Of a stretch of DNA of 64,000 bases, positions 1-9,430 are shown piece by piece. Below the pieces are notes generated by a model, which did not search any database, was not told the origin of the DNA, and saw only the letters and a list, made by a program, of their open reading frames with translations. Source of the stretch: Gerris lacustris. Lineage: Eukaryota; Arthropoda; Insecta; Hemiptera; Gerridae. A program made the translations under genes and the position numbers. Each line of letters begins with the position of its first letter. Positions within the stretch are counted from its first letter, which is position 1. The DNA lies in the NCBI GenBank assembly GCA_951217055.1, contig OX578277.1:12275834-12339833 (forward strand). Direction: 5' to 3'.

Positions 1-130
1 GGTAAAGCAGAATATACCTCATACCAATAACGTACCAACATGTCAGGGAGGGGCCTAAAAAGAATGTTTAAAATTACTTGGTCTAGTCTGTGATTTCAGC
101 ACACACAAAGGGTCTGTAGGTAATAATACA

Positions 131-471
131 CAGTGGAGCCTTGAAAATTCAGACCTCTAAAATCCGGAGCTTTGATAATCTGGTCTGCATACTGAAAAAA
201 GATTGTAATAACTAACGCAGACATTAAAGGCTGCGAGTCGCTAAATAGATGCGGGATTGAACTAAAGATATGTTATCTAATCAAAGATTCCTAAGAAGAA
301 TCTATGAGAATAATATCTAAGATTTCTTTACACGGTAGCAATGTTCTGTGAAATCACACTATGAGAATGGAGCCAAATAGCAACGCTGTATTATTATATA
401 GCATATTGAAAAATCCGGACAAATCTGTAATTCGGACTGTGTCTGTTCCTGAAATTATTAAGGCTCCACTG
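131..471. mobile_element. pogo/Tc1-like MITE with CAGTGGAGCCTT ends
   Basis: The left end reads CAGTGGAGCCTTGAAAATT and the right end is its imperfect inverse (AAGGCTCCACTG), giving a 341-bp element with no coding capacity. The right end abuts TA, as expected for Tc1/mariner-superfamily targets; the left flank is CA, perhaps a mutated TA. CAGTGGAGCC-type ends with a TA target are typical of pogo-like elements; the family assignment is inference. Confidence 0.6.
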
Positions 472-506
472 TAGTAGTGTAGCTAATAAATAAAGTAAAA
501 TAACAT

Positions 507-841
507 TTATACATACTCAATATTATCAAAATGATTGAGATTTTCAACTATTACTTTTTTATCGACAGATTCAGTTTTACAAGGTATAATTATCTTTTTC
601 GGTGAAGCGATTAACAATTCTTGACTTTTTTCCTTTCCAGTCTCTCGGTCAGTATTTTTTGGAATAATATTAGAAGTAGTAGATTCTGAATTATTATTAT
701 TTATCAATAGTGGTTTGAGGTATCTTTTAACGGTAACTATGTACGAATATAGAACATCACCTAGGGCAAATTCAACTTGTCCTGGTTTGTTACCTTTGGC
801 ACTTAGCTCATCGTATCCTTTCATAATTTTTCCGAGTATAC
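507..841 (-). CDS. Exon 3 of an unrecognised minus-strand gene
   Basis: The exon opens after a good acceptor (T-rich tract, AG at 843-842). With the single G carried over from exon 2 it reads G-I-L-G-K-I-M-K-G and runs 112 residues. The first 40 residues look structured (KGYDELSAKG, QVEFALGDVLYSYIVTVKRYL); the rest is polar and Asn/Lys/Ser-rich, as in a disordered tail. The frame ends at a TAA at 507-509. However, a strong donor-like GTATGT begins at 516, so the exon may instead end at 517 and the gene continue left of the window. No AATAAA is visible after the stop, which slightly favours continuation. I do not recognise the family; the joined exons give a protein or N-terminus of about 162 residues without transmembrane segments. 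Confidence 0.6.
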
Positions 842-995
842 CTAAAAACAAAACAGAAATAAATTTAATAATAATAAAAAATTATTAACAGGGGAAAGAG
901 TAGGCCTGCCAAAGGGCTAATACAACTACATTTACGTGACGGACAATACGTGGTAAGCATATCAATTCATTAGCTGTATAAACAATTTAATTTGC

Positions 996-1106
996 ATTCA
1001 TAAACGGATCAACACCAGTATTCATAAACGGATCAACACCAGTATTCATAAACGGATCAACACCAGTATTCATAAACGGATCAACACCAGTATTCATAAA
1101 CGGATC
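996..1106. repeat. 24-bp minisatellite, left block
   Basis: Between four and five copies of a 24-bp unit containing TTCATAAACGGATCAACACC. The array is cut at GGATC by the left LTR of the BEL element and resumes after the right LTR, so this block and 9168-9430 were once one array. Confidence 0.95.
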
Positions 1107-2189
1107 TGTTGGGTGCACGACAGGTAAACTGTGGCGTGCAGTACCAAAGTGACTAATATTCGCTGAAATGTAAAAGGTTTGGAAAAGGATGAGTGATAGG
1201 GAAGGTAGGAGGGTTAGTAAATTGAGTAAAATGAGATAATATAATAATAAATCCTATTTATTAAGTTGACATAATAATAAATAATAATAATAGGCAATTA
1301 AAATATATAATAGATATATAAAACAATCGGAAATAAATAAACCCAAGCAGGGAACCCAGGGGGGCTAGATAAGATAAGAGGAAAATAAACCCAGAAATAA
1401 ATACAAATGGTGTTAGACTAATCTACTTTGTTAAACTATGGTTAGTAACGGTTAAAGGTGGTGTAAGATGGTGAAGGTGTTGATATGTAATATGTGTGTG
1501 TGAGAATGAGAAGGATTACCTGTTGCACAGCATGCTTGGTGCAAAGCTGTGCTTGAAAATAAATATGTAATAAGTATTGTGTTCCAGTTGGTTGACCAGG
1601 ATGTGGTACTGGTCCTCAAACTGGTAACAGCACTGTAAATGTACGATTTATTCACTCTGAATATTATAATTTAGAAAAACTTCACTAAGGTGTCAAAGCA
1701 AGTGGTCACTTGACAGCTTCACATGTGCACTCTGCCGGGATGTCGATAGATCGATAGTACTATCGATCTGCTTGGTGCATCCAGCGCTGAGTTTAGGAAG
1801 GTGTGAAGGTTAACGGATGGGAAGGTTATGCCGGTTAGATTCAGACGTAAACAAGTTCTTGCAGCAACAGTAGGTTGTCGTAAATAACTGGTGTTTACTT
1901 GTTACTCCTGAATCTATTATGGTAGAACTGATGATAGAAGAAATGAAAATAGAGTGTAGAGGAAGAAATGAAGCGGTAGAATCGGCGATATATGTGTTTA
2001 AAAACTAAGTTAAAATGTGATTCTATATAAGTGTAAATTGTTAAGTGATAAGGTAAGATTTGCATGATAAAATAGATTAAATAGTGATATATATGATAAA
2101 ATATAAGGGAATGGTTAATAAGCTTAATATAATGATAAATGAGAATAAGGATAGGGATAATTTTGAATAGGATAGTCAGTGCCCCGACA
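1107..2189 (-). repeat. BEL 3' LTR
   Basis: 1,083 bp, beginning TGTTGGGTGCAC and ending GCCCCGACA on the plus strand, i.e. TG...CA ended. It looks identical to 8090-9172. It contains a 22-bp perfect palindrome at 1748-1769 built around CGATA/TATCG words. The short frame at 1452-1655 recurs in the other LTR and is not a gene. Confidence 0.95.
1748..1769. promoter_or_regulatory. 22-bp palindrome with CGATA words in the LTR
   Basis: A perfect inverted repeat centred on GTAC, with a further CGATA just outside (1744-1748). The second copy is at 8731-8752 in the other LTR. CGATA clusters and TATCGATA-like words are recognised by the insect factors BEAF-32 and DREF; binding here is inference from the motif only. 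Confidence 0.4.
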
Positions 2190-2223
2190 TACCGCCTACC
2201 AAAATTTACGTCAAAGAAAATTT
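2190..2223 (-). other. Polypurine-tract region next to the BEL 3' LTR
   Basis: On the minus strand the bases just before the 3' LTR read TTTTGGTAGGCGGTA, a short G/A-rich run in the place where plus-strand priming occurs. The match to a polypurine tract is modest; the position is the main argument. The gag-pol stop lies only about 30 bases upstream. Confidence 0.45.
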
Positions 2224-5200
2224 TCAAATAGGATTTGAAGGTGCTGAAATGGATTCGGGAAGAAATAACGGAATAAGTTTGTTGCAGGGTCTCCGTAAAA
2301 CTGATGAGCTGGTCTTAACTTCAGCAACTCGTACAACGCCGTCGTTGCCTGGGAAGACTCGGAGGACTCTGCCCAACGGCCAGTGCAACCTGGGAACTCC
2401 ATCATCTCTCAACAAGACAAGATCGCCTACTTGGAGATTATACCCTGCAGCTCGCCATTTCGTCCTTTCCTGGAGCGTGGTTAAATACTCGCGACGCCAA
2501 CGCTGCCAGAAATGCTGAGATTTCTTGGCAACAGCCTGCCAACGAGTGAGCCTGTTCTCGGAAACGTCGAGAAGAGAAGGTTCGGGAACTGATGTAAGCG
2601 GCATCCCAATGAGAAAGTGTCCTGGTGTCAAATAGGAAAGATCATGAGGATCACTGGACATAGGACACAAAGGACGTGAATTGAGGATGGCTTCGATGTT
2701 GATCAAAAGCGTGGCCAATTCCTCAAATGTGAAAACGTTGTCACCGTATACACTCCGCATCAATCGCTTTACGGATTTGACTCCTGCCTCCCAAATTCCT
2801 CCGAATGATGGCGCTCGGGGAGGTATGAACGACCACTCAATATTCTTTTGGACAACATACTCTTGGATAGCATCTTTAGTAACTTGGGAACGGATCCAAG
2901 CAAAGAAATCCTTCATTTGATGCGCAGCTCCAATGAAGTTAGTGCCGTTGTCGCTGAAGATTTTAACGGGCTTTCCACGACGACCCACAAACCTGTCAAA
3001 ACATGCGAGAAAGGATGTAGTACTTAAAGAGGACACCAGCTCCAAATGCAATGCCTTGGTGCTCAAACAAACGAAGAGGCATAGGTAGGCCTTGGAGGTT
3101 AACGACTTTCGTCGCAGGGAGTCCCGTATGCTGAAAGGACCTGCATAATCTACACCAACATGCAGGAAGGGATGGTTGTCCTGAAACCGGGCGGCTGGTA
3201 GATCTCCCATTGAAGGTTGGAGGGGTTTCGCATCATGTTTTCGACAGGTGACGCACTTCCTAGTAATTGCTCTAATTGTGTTACGTGCGTTGGGAATCCA
3301 AAAATCCCATCGGAGGGCTGCTAAAAGAAGTGACGGTCCGGCATGAAGAGTCTGACGATGATATTTGTCGATAATGAGTTTTGTCAAATGAGTTTTGGGA
3401 GGTAATAGCATTGGATGTCGGGTTTCATATGGTAAATTGGAGTTGCGGAGGCGACCGCCTACCAACAGAACTCCTGAGTCATCCAGGAAAGGGTGTAAGC
3501 TAACTAAGTGCTTCGGAATTGAATTCTCAGATGGAGTTTTATTATTAAAAAACTCATGACGCTGAGTAATCTTAACTGCTACACGCGTCGCTCGGCGAAT
3601 TTCCCAAATTTGAACAGTTTTCGTGGTAGCTGGCTTCAACGCGATGGCCTTTAAATGGTCTACAAATCTTAAGATGTAAGCCAACACTCGAAGCAGCTTA
3701 CTTAAGCTGGAATGAGACTGAAGAAGGTTGAGTAACGGGGAATCGACGCTAACAGCTGCAAGAACTGCTCTTGGTGGTGAGGCTTTAAGCTCCGGTATGT
3801 TGGAAGAAGGGCTACTGGCACTGGCTGGCCAGGAGGAAGGCTCGGACAAAGCCCACTCTGGTCCGGTAAACCAAAGAGCACAGTCAATTAAATCGGTGGC
3901 TGGTACTCCTCTTGATCCCAAGTCACTTGGATTATCCGCTGAAACAACGTGGCTCCATTTTCCTCCGGAGGTTAAGTCTCGGATTTGTACGACCCTATTG
4001 GCGACAAATGTTTTTAGCAGATGGTAAGGTGTAGTGAGCCAAGATAGTACTACCATGCTGTCTGAAAAGAAGTATACGCTTGGAGGCACAGACAGCTTCT
4101 GGCAGAACGGTTGTATACTTTGCCATACACGCGCAGCTAGCAAAGCAGCGCAAAGCTCAAGCCTCGGAACGGTTGTGAACTTCACAGGCGCCAATTTCGT
4201 CTTCGCCATTATCAGGTGCATTTGTGGCATATCATCTTTGACAGATCTGAGGTATGCTGCTGCACAATATGCCTTTTCCGAAGCGTCGGCAAAGATAAGT
4301 AAATCGTAGGGTCCATCGTTTGGCACTACCCAACGAGGAACCCTAATTCGCTCTAACGCTGGTAGTTGCGCAGTGAAGGATGTCCACCTTGTTCGTAGGT
4401 CCGGAGGTAGTTCCTGGTCCCATGAAAGCTGTCGTTTCCAGGCCTCCTGAATAAGTTCCTTAACTAGCACCACCGTAGGGCCCAAATACCCAAGGGGGTC
4501 ATATATCTTAGATATGGCTGATAGCACACCGCGCTTGCTGCACACATCCTTAGGCATCGTAATCTTATATGTAAAGATATCAGCTTGAGGAGACCATTGC
4601 ATTCCCAGAATCTTAACATTGCTCTCATCCTCAGATTGCAATGGAATGTTTTGGTCGATTGGTAATGTGCCAGCAGGGTCTTCTTGGCGACATGCAGCTA
4701 GGATATCGGGATTATTGGACGACCACTTGCTTAAACTGAAGCCTCCTTTCCCGAGCAAGGTAACTAACTGATGCTGCAACTCTAATGCTTCTTGCAGTGT
4801 CGGTGCTCCTGTGACTACATCGTCGATATAAGTATCGTCCAATAGGGCAGTAGATGCTAGTGGAAAATCGTGACCTTCGTCTTTGACAAGCTGGAGAAGA
4901 ACTCTTAAGGCAAGATAGGGTGCGCATGCTTGACCATAAGACACAGTCATAAGTTCGTAATCTTGAACGGCTTCAGCTGGATCGAACCTCCATAATATGT
5001 GCTGGTATCCCCTGTCCTCGGGGTGGACCAGTATTTGGCGAAACATCTTCACGGCGTCGGCTGTAAAGACGTAGGCATAACGACGGAAGTTAAGTAAAAT
5101 CATAGCTAGGTTGCTTTGAAGCTTCGGTCCTACGAGAAGTGAATCATTGAGAGAACCTGAAGAAGTCCGAGCAGCAGCGTCGAATACTACTCGAATTTTA

Positions 5201-7488
5201 ATATCGTCGTCAACATTCTTGACCACACAGTGGTGTGGGATAAATACATGACCAGGTTGAGAGGCGACTTCCATGTGATTCAGGTCAATATACTCTTTCA
5301 TGAAGTCATCGTATTTAGATTTTAAGTTAGAATTTCGAGCCAATTTGGACTCGAGATGCTCGAGGCGCCGTAGAGCCATGCCTCGAGTGCCTACGATCTG
5401 TGGGTTCGGCAAACGGAAAGGTAATCGGACAACGTATCTACCATCCGGAAGACGATAGTGGGTGTCTCGAAATAACTGCTCGCAATGCTGTTCTTCCGGG
5501 TCCTGAATCTTAGCTGTAGGCGGCTCTTCCAACTCCCAGAACTTAAGAAGATCCTGCTGCAGCAGGTCTAAAGCGCTGTTGTCTGGTACAGCATGAAGAG
5601 CGTGGAGTGAGGTAGCGTTGGAAGCTTCTCGAACTCTACCGATAACAGAATACCCGAAGATGGTTCCCAATAATCGAGGCAAGTCGCTAGTGACAGTGAT
5701 GATTTCTCCTGTGATGATGTCACTAAATAAATCACAGCCTATGAGGAAATCGATTGGCCTGGAAGTCCAAAAGTCTTTATCAGCCAGAGGGTACGACAAA
5801 AATGGTTTCCACATCTCTGGTGATGAAGTAAATCCAGGAAGAGGTGATGTTATAGTGTCTACAACAATAGCTGTGGTGGTAAGACTTAGTTGTGAAGATT
5901 TAAGCGGTGAAATGGTGCATGAAGTTCTGCCTTTAAAGCCTTTAAACGGAGTGTCACCTATACCCCAGATGCTTGAGGAATGCTTATCGATTTTAAGTCC
6001 TAACGCATTAGCAACTTCTCTGGTGACAAAGGAAAAGTGACTACCTGAGTCGATAACTAAGCGGATCTTCTCCTCTCGTCCATCGCTAGCTTTAATTAAA
6101 CACTCCGCTGTTCCTAACATGACTTCTAAGTCCTTACGAGTGTTAGTATGAAGAGCGAGAGCGGGCGGGTCTTGAGACTGCTCTTTCTGAGGCAGGTTAT
6201 GCAGCATACTATGGTGTTTACCATGACAGTAACGGCAACGGTATTTTGAATTGCATGCATTTGTAGCATGTCCTAATAGCAAACAATTCTTACAGCCCCT
6301 CCAGGACTTAAGAAGCTCATACCTCTCACTGACGGTTGCTGAGGCGAACTTTACACAATTCATTAAGGAATGATAGTCCTTGCAGATGTGGCACCTAATC
6401 TTAGTTCTAGCTGGAGATGAACTGGAAGCTGCAGAAGAATTGTCCGGAGTGGTGAGACGAGTGTTGCTCACTAAGGCTAGCTGACCTCCGCTTGAACTCC
6501 CAAAACGTCTAGCATACCTTGGAGTTCTCTTGGTATTAGCTAGATCCTGTGCAGTAGTTACTCTGGCTAATCCTACGGCTAATTCTGAGGCTACACATCG
6601 TGAGCGAAGAAATTTGATAAGAATATCGAAAGTTGGAAATTCTTCACCATTTTGACGTTCAAACTCCTCCCGAGTGTGTACGTCTAAACACCGTCGCGCT
6701 ATGTGAAAGTACATAAATTCCTCTTTATTAGGAACACCAATAAGTTTGAACGCAGCAACAGTTTCCGCTATCCGAGCTACAGTGTCGCCTAGAACTTCGG
6801 CAGAAGGCTTCTGAGCAAGAGGTTTCATGTCTAGTAACCGATCAAGATGAGCAGCTGCCAACAAACGCTTGTTGTCATAAGCCTCTTTTAATAGGTCCCA
6901 AGCTATAGCGAAAGTGTCATCAGCTACGGGAACATGTGCTATAATAGCTGCTGCTTTGCCTTTAAGACAACGCACTAGATAGTGAAATCGATCAATATTA
7001 GATAACTGTAGTTCCTCCATGATCATACTCGAAAAAGTGTCTTTAAACCGAGGCCACTTTGTTCGTTCACCGTCAAAATATGGTAAATCTAATGTGGGTA
7101 ACTTCGGCTTGGATGCACTCGAGAATGTCACATTAGCATTGGTTGATTGCTTTTTGGCTTTTTCATCGAACATAGTCCATGTCGTGTGACATTCGTGTAA
7201 GTAGCGTTTTCCCCTTGCTCTTAAGGCTGTATCGCTATCGCTTAGAAGATACTTGCCATTGTCATCAATAAGATCACAAAGATCATCATAGGTTTGCTCT
7301 AACTTATCATAGGTACTACTGAGTGTTAGATACATACCTTTAAACTTGGCAAGTGCTTTAGGATCACTGCTGATCTCTGCGAGGTTACCCTGATCTCTTA
7401 TTTCATGTAAGTCGGCCACCAAGGTGTTCATTCTCCGACGGTAAGGTGTTGCCATACTAGTCGGATCTTCCTCATCAGAAGGCATCAT
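2224..7488 (-). CDS. BEL/Pao gag-pol polyprotein
   Basis: One uninterrupted 1,754-residue frame. Order by approximate residue: gag-like helical region (1-330); Cys/His zinc knuckles (about 365-435, CHICKDYH and later CRYCHGKHH); aspartic protease with the DSG triad in VIDSGSHFSF (about 481); reverse transcriptase of the Pao type with YIDD (about 887); RNase H starting FADASEKAYC (about 1066); integrase with an HHCC-like zinc finger (about 1377-1415), catalytic Asp in VGVDYAGPF (about 1446), Asp in SDNGTNF (about 1515) and Glu in GGIWEAG (about 1566); and a C-terminal DUF5641-like tail (VGDLVLLRDD). All catalytic motifs are present. The start chosen is the first of two Met codons; a Met 12 codons in is also possible. 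Gag and pol are in one frame, as is usual for BEL. Confidence 0.95.
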   Translation of the reverse strand: MMPSDEEDPTSMATPYRRRMNTLVADLHEIRDQGNLAEISSDPKALAKFKGMYLTLSSTYDKLEQTYDDLCDLIDDNGKYLLSDSDTALRARGKRYLHECHTTWTMFDEKAKKQSTNANVTFSSASKPKLPTLDLPYFDGERTKWPRFKDTFSSMIMEELQLSNIDRFHYLVRCLKGKAAAIIAHVPVADDTFAIAWDLLKEAYDNKRLLAAAHLDRLLDMKPLAQKPSAEVLGDTVARIAETVAAFKLIGVPNKEEFMYFHIARRCLDVHTREEFERQNGEEFPTFDILIKFLRSRCVASELAVGLARVTTAQDLANTKRTPRYARRFGSSSGGQLALVSNTRLTTPDNSSAASSSSPARTKIRCHICKDYHSLMNCVKFASATVSERYELLKSWRGCKNCLLLGHATNACNSKYRCRYCHGKHHSMLHNLPQKEQSQDPPALALHTNTRKDLEVMLGTAECLIKASDGREEKIRLVIDSGSHFSFVTREVANALGLKIDKHSSSIWGIGDTPFKGFKGRTSCTISPLKSSQLSLTTTAIVVDTITSPLPGFTSSPEMWKPFLSYPLADKDFWTSRPIDFLIGCDLFSDIITGEIITVTSDLPRLLGTIFGYSVIGRVREASNATSLHALHAVPDNSALDLLQQDLLKFWELEEPPTAKIQDPEEQHCEQLFRDTHYRLPDGRYVVRLPFRLPNPQIVGTRGMALRRLEHLESKLARNSNLKSKYDDFMKEYIDLNHMEVASQPGHVFIPHHCVVKNVDDDIKIRVVFDAAARTSSGSLNDSLLVGPKLQSNLAMILLNFRRYAYVFTADAVKMFRQILVHPEDRGYQHILWRFDPAEAVQDYELMTVSYGQACAPYLALRVLLQLVKDEGHDFPLASTALLDDTYIDDVVTGAPTLQEALELQHQLVTLLGKGGFSLSKWSSNNPDILAACRQEDPAGTLPIDQNIPLQSEDESNVKILGMQWSPQADIFTYKITMPKDVCSKRGVLSAISKIYDPLGYLGPTVVLVKELIQEAWKRQLSWDQELPPDLRTRWTSFTAQLPALERIRVPRWVVPNDGPYDLLIFADASEKAYCAAAYLRSVKDDMPQMHLIMAKTKLAPVKFTTVPRLELCAALLAARVWQSIQPFCQKLSVPPSVYFFSDSMVVLSWLTTPYHLLKTFVANRVVQIRDLTSGGKWSHVVSADNPSDLGSRGVPATDLIDCALWFTGPEWALSEPSSWPASASSPSSNIPELKASPPRAVLAAVSVDSPLLNLLQSHSSLSKLLRVLAYILRFVDHLKAIALKPATTKTVQIWEIRRATRVAVKITQRHEFFNNKTPSENSIPKHLVSLHPFLDDSGVLLVGGRLRNSNLPYETRHPMLLPPKTHLTKLIIDKYHRQTLHAGPSLLLAALRWDFWIPNARNTIRAITRKCVTCRKHDAKPLQPSMGDLPAARFQDNHPFLHVGVDYAGPFSIRDSLRRKSLTSKAYLCLFVCLSTKALHLELVSSLSTTSFLACFDRFVGRRGKPVKIFSDNGTNFIGAAHQMKDFFAWIRSQVTKDAIQEYVVQKNIEWSFIPPRAPSFGGIWEAGVKSVKRLMRSVYGDNVFTFEELATLLINIEAILNSRPLCPMSSDPHDLSYLTPGHFLIGMPLTSVPEPSLLDVSENRLTRWQAVAKKSQHFWQRWRREYLTTLQERTKWRAAGYNLQVGDLVLLRDDGVPRLHWPLGRVLRVFPGNDGVVRVAEVKTSSSVLRRPCNKLIPLFLPESISAPSNPI

Positions 7489-8067
7489 GATTTAAATGTA
7501 AATAAATAAATAAATAAAATGCTAACAAAATTTAACAAAGAATTGTACAGGTACAAACAATTTAAAAGAAACCTGTGGTGACGCTGAAGTAACAATAACA
7601 AAAAATAGATATATAAATACACGTGTAAAAGATAAGTAAAATATAAATAATAAAGTAGAGCAGGAGTATCCGGCTGTACAATCGCTGATCGCTGACAAAA
7701 TTAATTAAAATAATAATGTTGAAAATAAAACGCTGGAGTATTGTACATAAATAAATTAAATAATAATTAGGTACAATAAAAAATATTTATCACCTATGTA
7801 ATAGGGGATAATCGCTGGGCAAGCCTGAGACTGTAAGTCTATCAGACTGCAATGCTCAAAGAGAAATGTCCTGGCAAATATAGCTTCAGTTGTGAAACTT
7901 ATAAATAGTCAACAGGAACAATAGACTGAGTGCAAGTCTATAAGATTTGCATAAGTATGCAAAGTAATCGCTGATGTGAAGTGTCGCTGAAAGAAGAAGA
8001 GTGAAATCAGAATGTAAAGTTGAGATAGCTGAGTAGATGAAATAAAATAGATGATAAATGAAACAGG
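7489..8067 (-). other. BEL 5' leader, non-coding
   Basis: An AT-rich leader of about 580 bases between primer-binding site and gag-pol. It would carry packaging signals and the 5' UTR. The short frames inside (7886-8130) have no family resemblance. Confidence 0.7.
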
Positions 8068-8086
8068 TATCCGGCCCAAAGGACCA
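8068..8086 (-). other. Primer-binding site, tRNA-Tyr-like
   Basis: Three bases inside the 5' LTR the minus strand reads TGGTCCTTTGGGCCGGATA. Its complement resembles the 3' end of eukaryotic tRNA-Tyr (...CCGGCTCGAAGGACCA) with a few mismatches in the T arm. The tRNA assignment rests on remembered sequence. Confidence 0.6.
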
Positions 8087-8089
8087 ATA

Positions 8090-9172
8090 TGTTGGGTGCA
8101 CGACAGGTAAACTGTGGCGTGCAGTACCAAAGTGACTAATATTCGCTGAAATGTAAAAGGTTTGGAAAAGGATGAGTGATAGGGAAGGTAGGAGGGTTAG
8201 TAAATTGAGTAAAATGAGATAATATAATAATAAATCCTATTTATTAAGTTGACATAATAATAAATAATAATAATAGGCAATTAAAATATATAATAGATAT
8301 ATAAAACAATCGGAAATAAATAAACCCAAGCAGGGAACCCAGGGGGGCTAGATAAGATAAGAGGAAAATAAACCCAGAAATAAATACAAATGGTGTTAGA
8401 CTAATCTACTTTGTTAAACTATGGTTAGTAACGGTTAAAGGTGGTGTAAGATGGTGAAGGTGTTGATATGTAATATGTGTGTGTGAGAATGAGAAGGATT
8501 ACCTGTTGCACAGCATGCTTGGTGCAAAGCTGTGCTTGAAAATAAATATGTAATAAGTATTGTGTTCCAGTTGGTTGACCAGGATGTGGTACTGGTCCTC
8601 AAACTGGTAACAGCACTGTAAATGTACGATTTATTCACTCTGAATATTATAATTTAGAAAAACTTCACTAAGGTGTCAAAGCAAGTGGTCACTTGACAGC
8701 TTCACATGTGCACTCTGCCGGGATGTCGATAGATCGATAGTACTATCGATCTGCTTGGTGCATCCAGCGCTGAGTTTAGGAAGGTGTGAAGGTTAACGGA
8801 TGGGAAGGTTATGCCGGTTAGATTCAGACGTAAACAAGTTCTTGCAGCAACAGTAGGTTGTCGTAAATAACTGGTGTTTACTTGTTACTCCTGAATCTAT
8901 TATGGTAGAACTGATGATAGAAGAAATGAAAATAGAGTGTAGAGGAAGAAATGAAGCGGTAGAATCGGCGATATATGTGTTTAAAAACTAAGTTAAAATG
9001 TGATTCTATATAAGTGTAAATTGTTAAGTGATAAGGTAAGATTTGCATGATAAAATAGATTAAATAGTGATATATATGATAAAATATAAGGGAATGGTTA
9101 ATAAGCTTAATATAATGATAAATGAGAATAAGGATAGGGATAATTTTGAATAGGATAGTCAGTGCCCCGACA
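8090..9172 (-). repeat. BEL 5' LTR
   Basis: 1,083 bp, same length as the other LTR and no difference found when reading the two side by side. As the upstream LTR on the minus strand it would carry the element's promoter. The 22-bp palindrome is at 8731-8752. Confidence 0.95.
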
Positions 9173-9430
9173 GGATCAACACCAGTATTCATAAACAGAT
9201 CAACACAGTATTCATAAACGGATCAACACCAGTATTCATAAACGGATCAACACCAGTATTCATAAACGGATCAACACTAGTATTCATAAATGGATCAACA
9301 CCAGTATTCATAAACGGATCAACACCAGTATTCATAAACGGATCAACACCAGTATTCATAAACGGATCAACACCAGTATTCATAAACGGATCAACACCAG
9401 TATTCATAAACGGATCAACACCAGTATTCA
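9168..9430. repeat. 24-bp minisatellite, right block
   Basis: About 11 copies of the 24-bp unit with a few point changes and one 1-base loss. Because 24 is a multiple of three, the minus strand stays open and encodes a meaningless repeated octapeptide (MNTGVDPF); this is not a gene. Confidence 0.95.

Larger units (their letters stand above)
1107..9172 (-). mobile_element. Complete BEL/Pao LTR retrotransposon
   Basis: An 8,066-bp element reading on the minus strand. In transcriptional order it has a 5' LTR (8090-9172), a primer-binding site, a leader of about 600 bp, one gag-pol frame of 1,754 codons without breaks, a short purine-rich stretch, and a 3' LTR (1107-2189). It is flanked by 5-bp duplications and lies inside a minisatellite in intron 2 of an unrecognised gene, antisense to nothing and co-directional with that gene. 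I find no difference between the LTRs on reading, and no stop or frameshift in gag-pol, so it looks recently inserted and possibly mobile. No envelope-like frame is present. Confidence 0.95.
1102..9177. other. 5-bp target-site duplication GGATC around the BEL element
   Basis: GGATC at 1102-1106 precedes the left LTR (TGTTGGG) and GGATC at 9173-9177 follows the right LTR (CCCCGACA). Five-bp duplications are usual for BEL/Pao integrases. Because the target is a minisatellite unit, the same five bases recur nearby, but the junctions are exact. Confidence 0.85.

Noticed and set aside
1452..1655. 67-residue minus-strand frame, repeated at 8435-8638
   Set aside because: Both lie at the same place inside the two identical LTRs; no protein-like features.
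2249..6040. Plus-strand frames of 60-140 codons across the BEL element
   Set aside because: Antisense shadows of the gag-pol frame.
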